The notes under the pieces were generated by a model. It had not been told where the DNA came from. It ran no database searches and saw only the letters and a program-made list of their open reading frames with translations. A DNA stretch of 64,000 nt from Phorcus lineatus (Eukaryota > Mollusca > Gastropoda > Trochida > Trochidae): NCBI GenBank assembly GCA_921293015.1, contig OV121093.1:22826622-22890621 (forward strand), in the 5' to 3' direction. Positions 63,691 to 64,000 of this stretch are shown here, in pieces. The number at the start of each line of letters is the position of its first letter. Position 1 is the stretch's first letter. The position numbers were made by a program, and so were the translations under genes.

Positions 63691-64000
63691 TATCTATAAT
63701 GGTCACGTGGTTCCTGTGGTCCCAAGAGGTCATGGTTTCACCAAATCTATATAATAGAATCCCCATCAAGTCTCTATACAAGATTTCACCTTTTTTGGCC
63801 TCTGGCTTCTGGAGAAGAAGATGAAAAAAGCTTATAGGGTGTAGACCCTTGAGGTCACATGGTCAGAAGTATTTAATTAGAATCCTCATGCAGACGGACA
63901 GATGTCAAATGAGCTAAATTGTGAGGGGATGCCTCCAAGCCCTTATGAGGGGCAACAGGGTAAAAAAAATCTACAATTTTAAATACCTATTTGCCAAGGT
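63691..64000. other. Right flank of the satellite
   Basis: The monomer similarity ends abruptly in CTTTTTGCCATCC. The sequence that follows (GGTCACGTGGTTCC, GAGGTCATGGTTTC, TTGAGGTCACATGGTCAGA) is less AT-rich and has repeated GAGGTCA half-sites. It could be part of another dispersed element cut by the window edge. No gene is supported. Confidence 0.4.

Overview
The window is nuclear DNA from an animal. It is AT-rich, nearly free of long open reading frames, and has canonical GT-AG introns, tRNA-derived SINEs, LINE remnants, foldback (MITE-like) elements, microsatellites and a satellite array. The repeat content and the gene suggest a marine lophotrochozoan, most likely a mollusc; that placement is inference.

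Only one protein-coding gene is well supported. It lies on the minus strand and encodes the extracellular ligand-binding part of a natriuretic-peptide-receptor-like protein (NPR-A/B/C type, ANF-receptor fold). Exon 1 (22388 to 21710) carries the start codon, a signal peptide and 226 residues. Exon 2 (1535 to 1424) is too short for ordinary ORF calling; I found it from its splice sites, its matching intron phase and its family motifs. The two exons are separated by an intron of about 20.2 kb. A possible 12-nt microexon sits at 71 to 60. The rest of the gene (membrane-proximal part, transmembrane segment, cytoplasmic domain) must lie beyond the left edge.

Layout. 1-1423: intron 2, with three abutting foldback elements at 242-873. 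1536-21709: intron 1, holding a broken unidentified ORF pair (2701-3341), two copies of a TTAA-flanked MITE, other foldbacks, diverged internal repeats, an (ATA)n element and a tRNA-like SINE head. 22389-28.8 kb: upstream flank with a CpG-richer block near 26.0-26.2 kb. 28.9-34.4 kb: two minisatellites (39-bp and 40-bp units), a LINE 3' fragment and SINEs. 38-50 kb: another LINE-like remnant and an old, diverged duplication of several kb. 51.2-52.9 kb: short motifs resembling the satellite, a SINE and a foldback MITE. 53.07-63.69 kb: a satellite of roughly 172-bp monomers, about 60 copies, with block duplications. No CRISPR array, operon or bacterial feature is present.

No new multi-gene system was found. 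The observations most worth checking are the split receptor gene with its possible microexon, the mosaic higher-order organisation of the satellite and its possible seed motifs nearby, and the clustered foldbacks inside intron 2.
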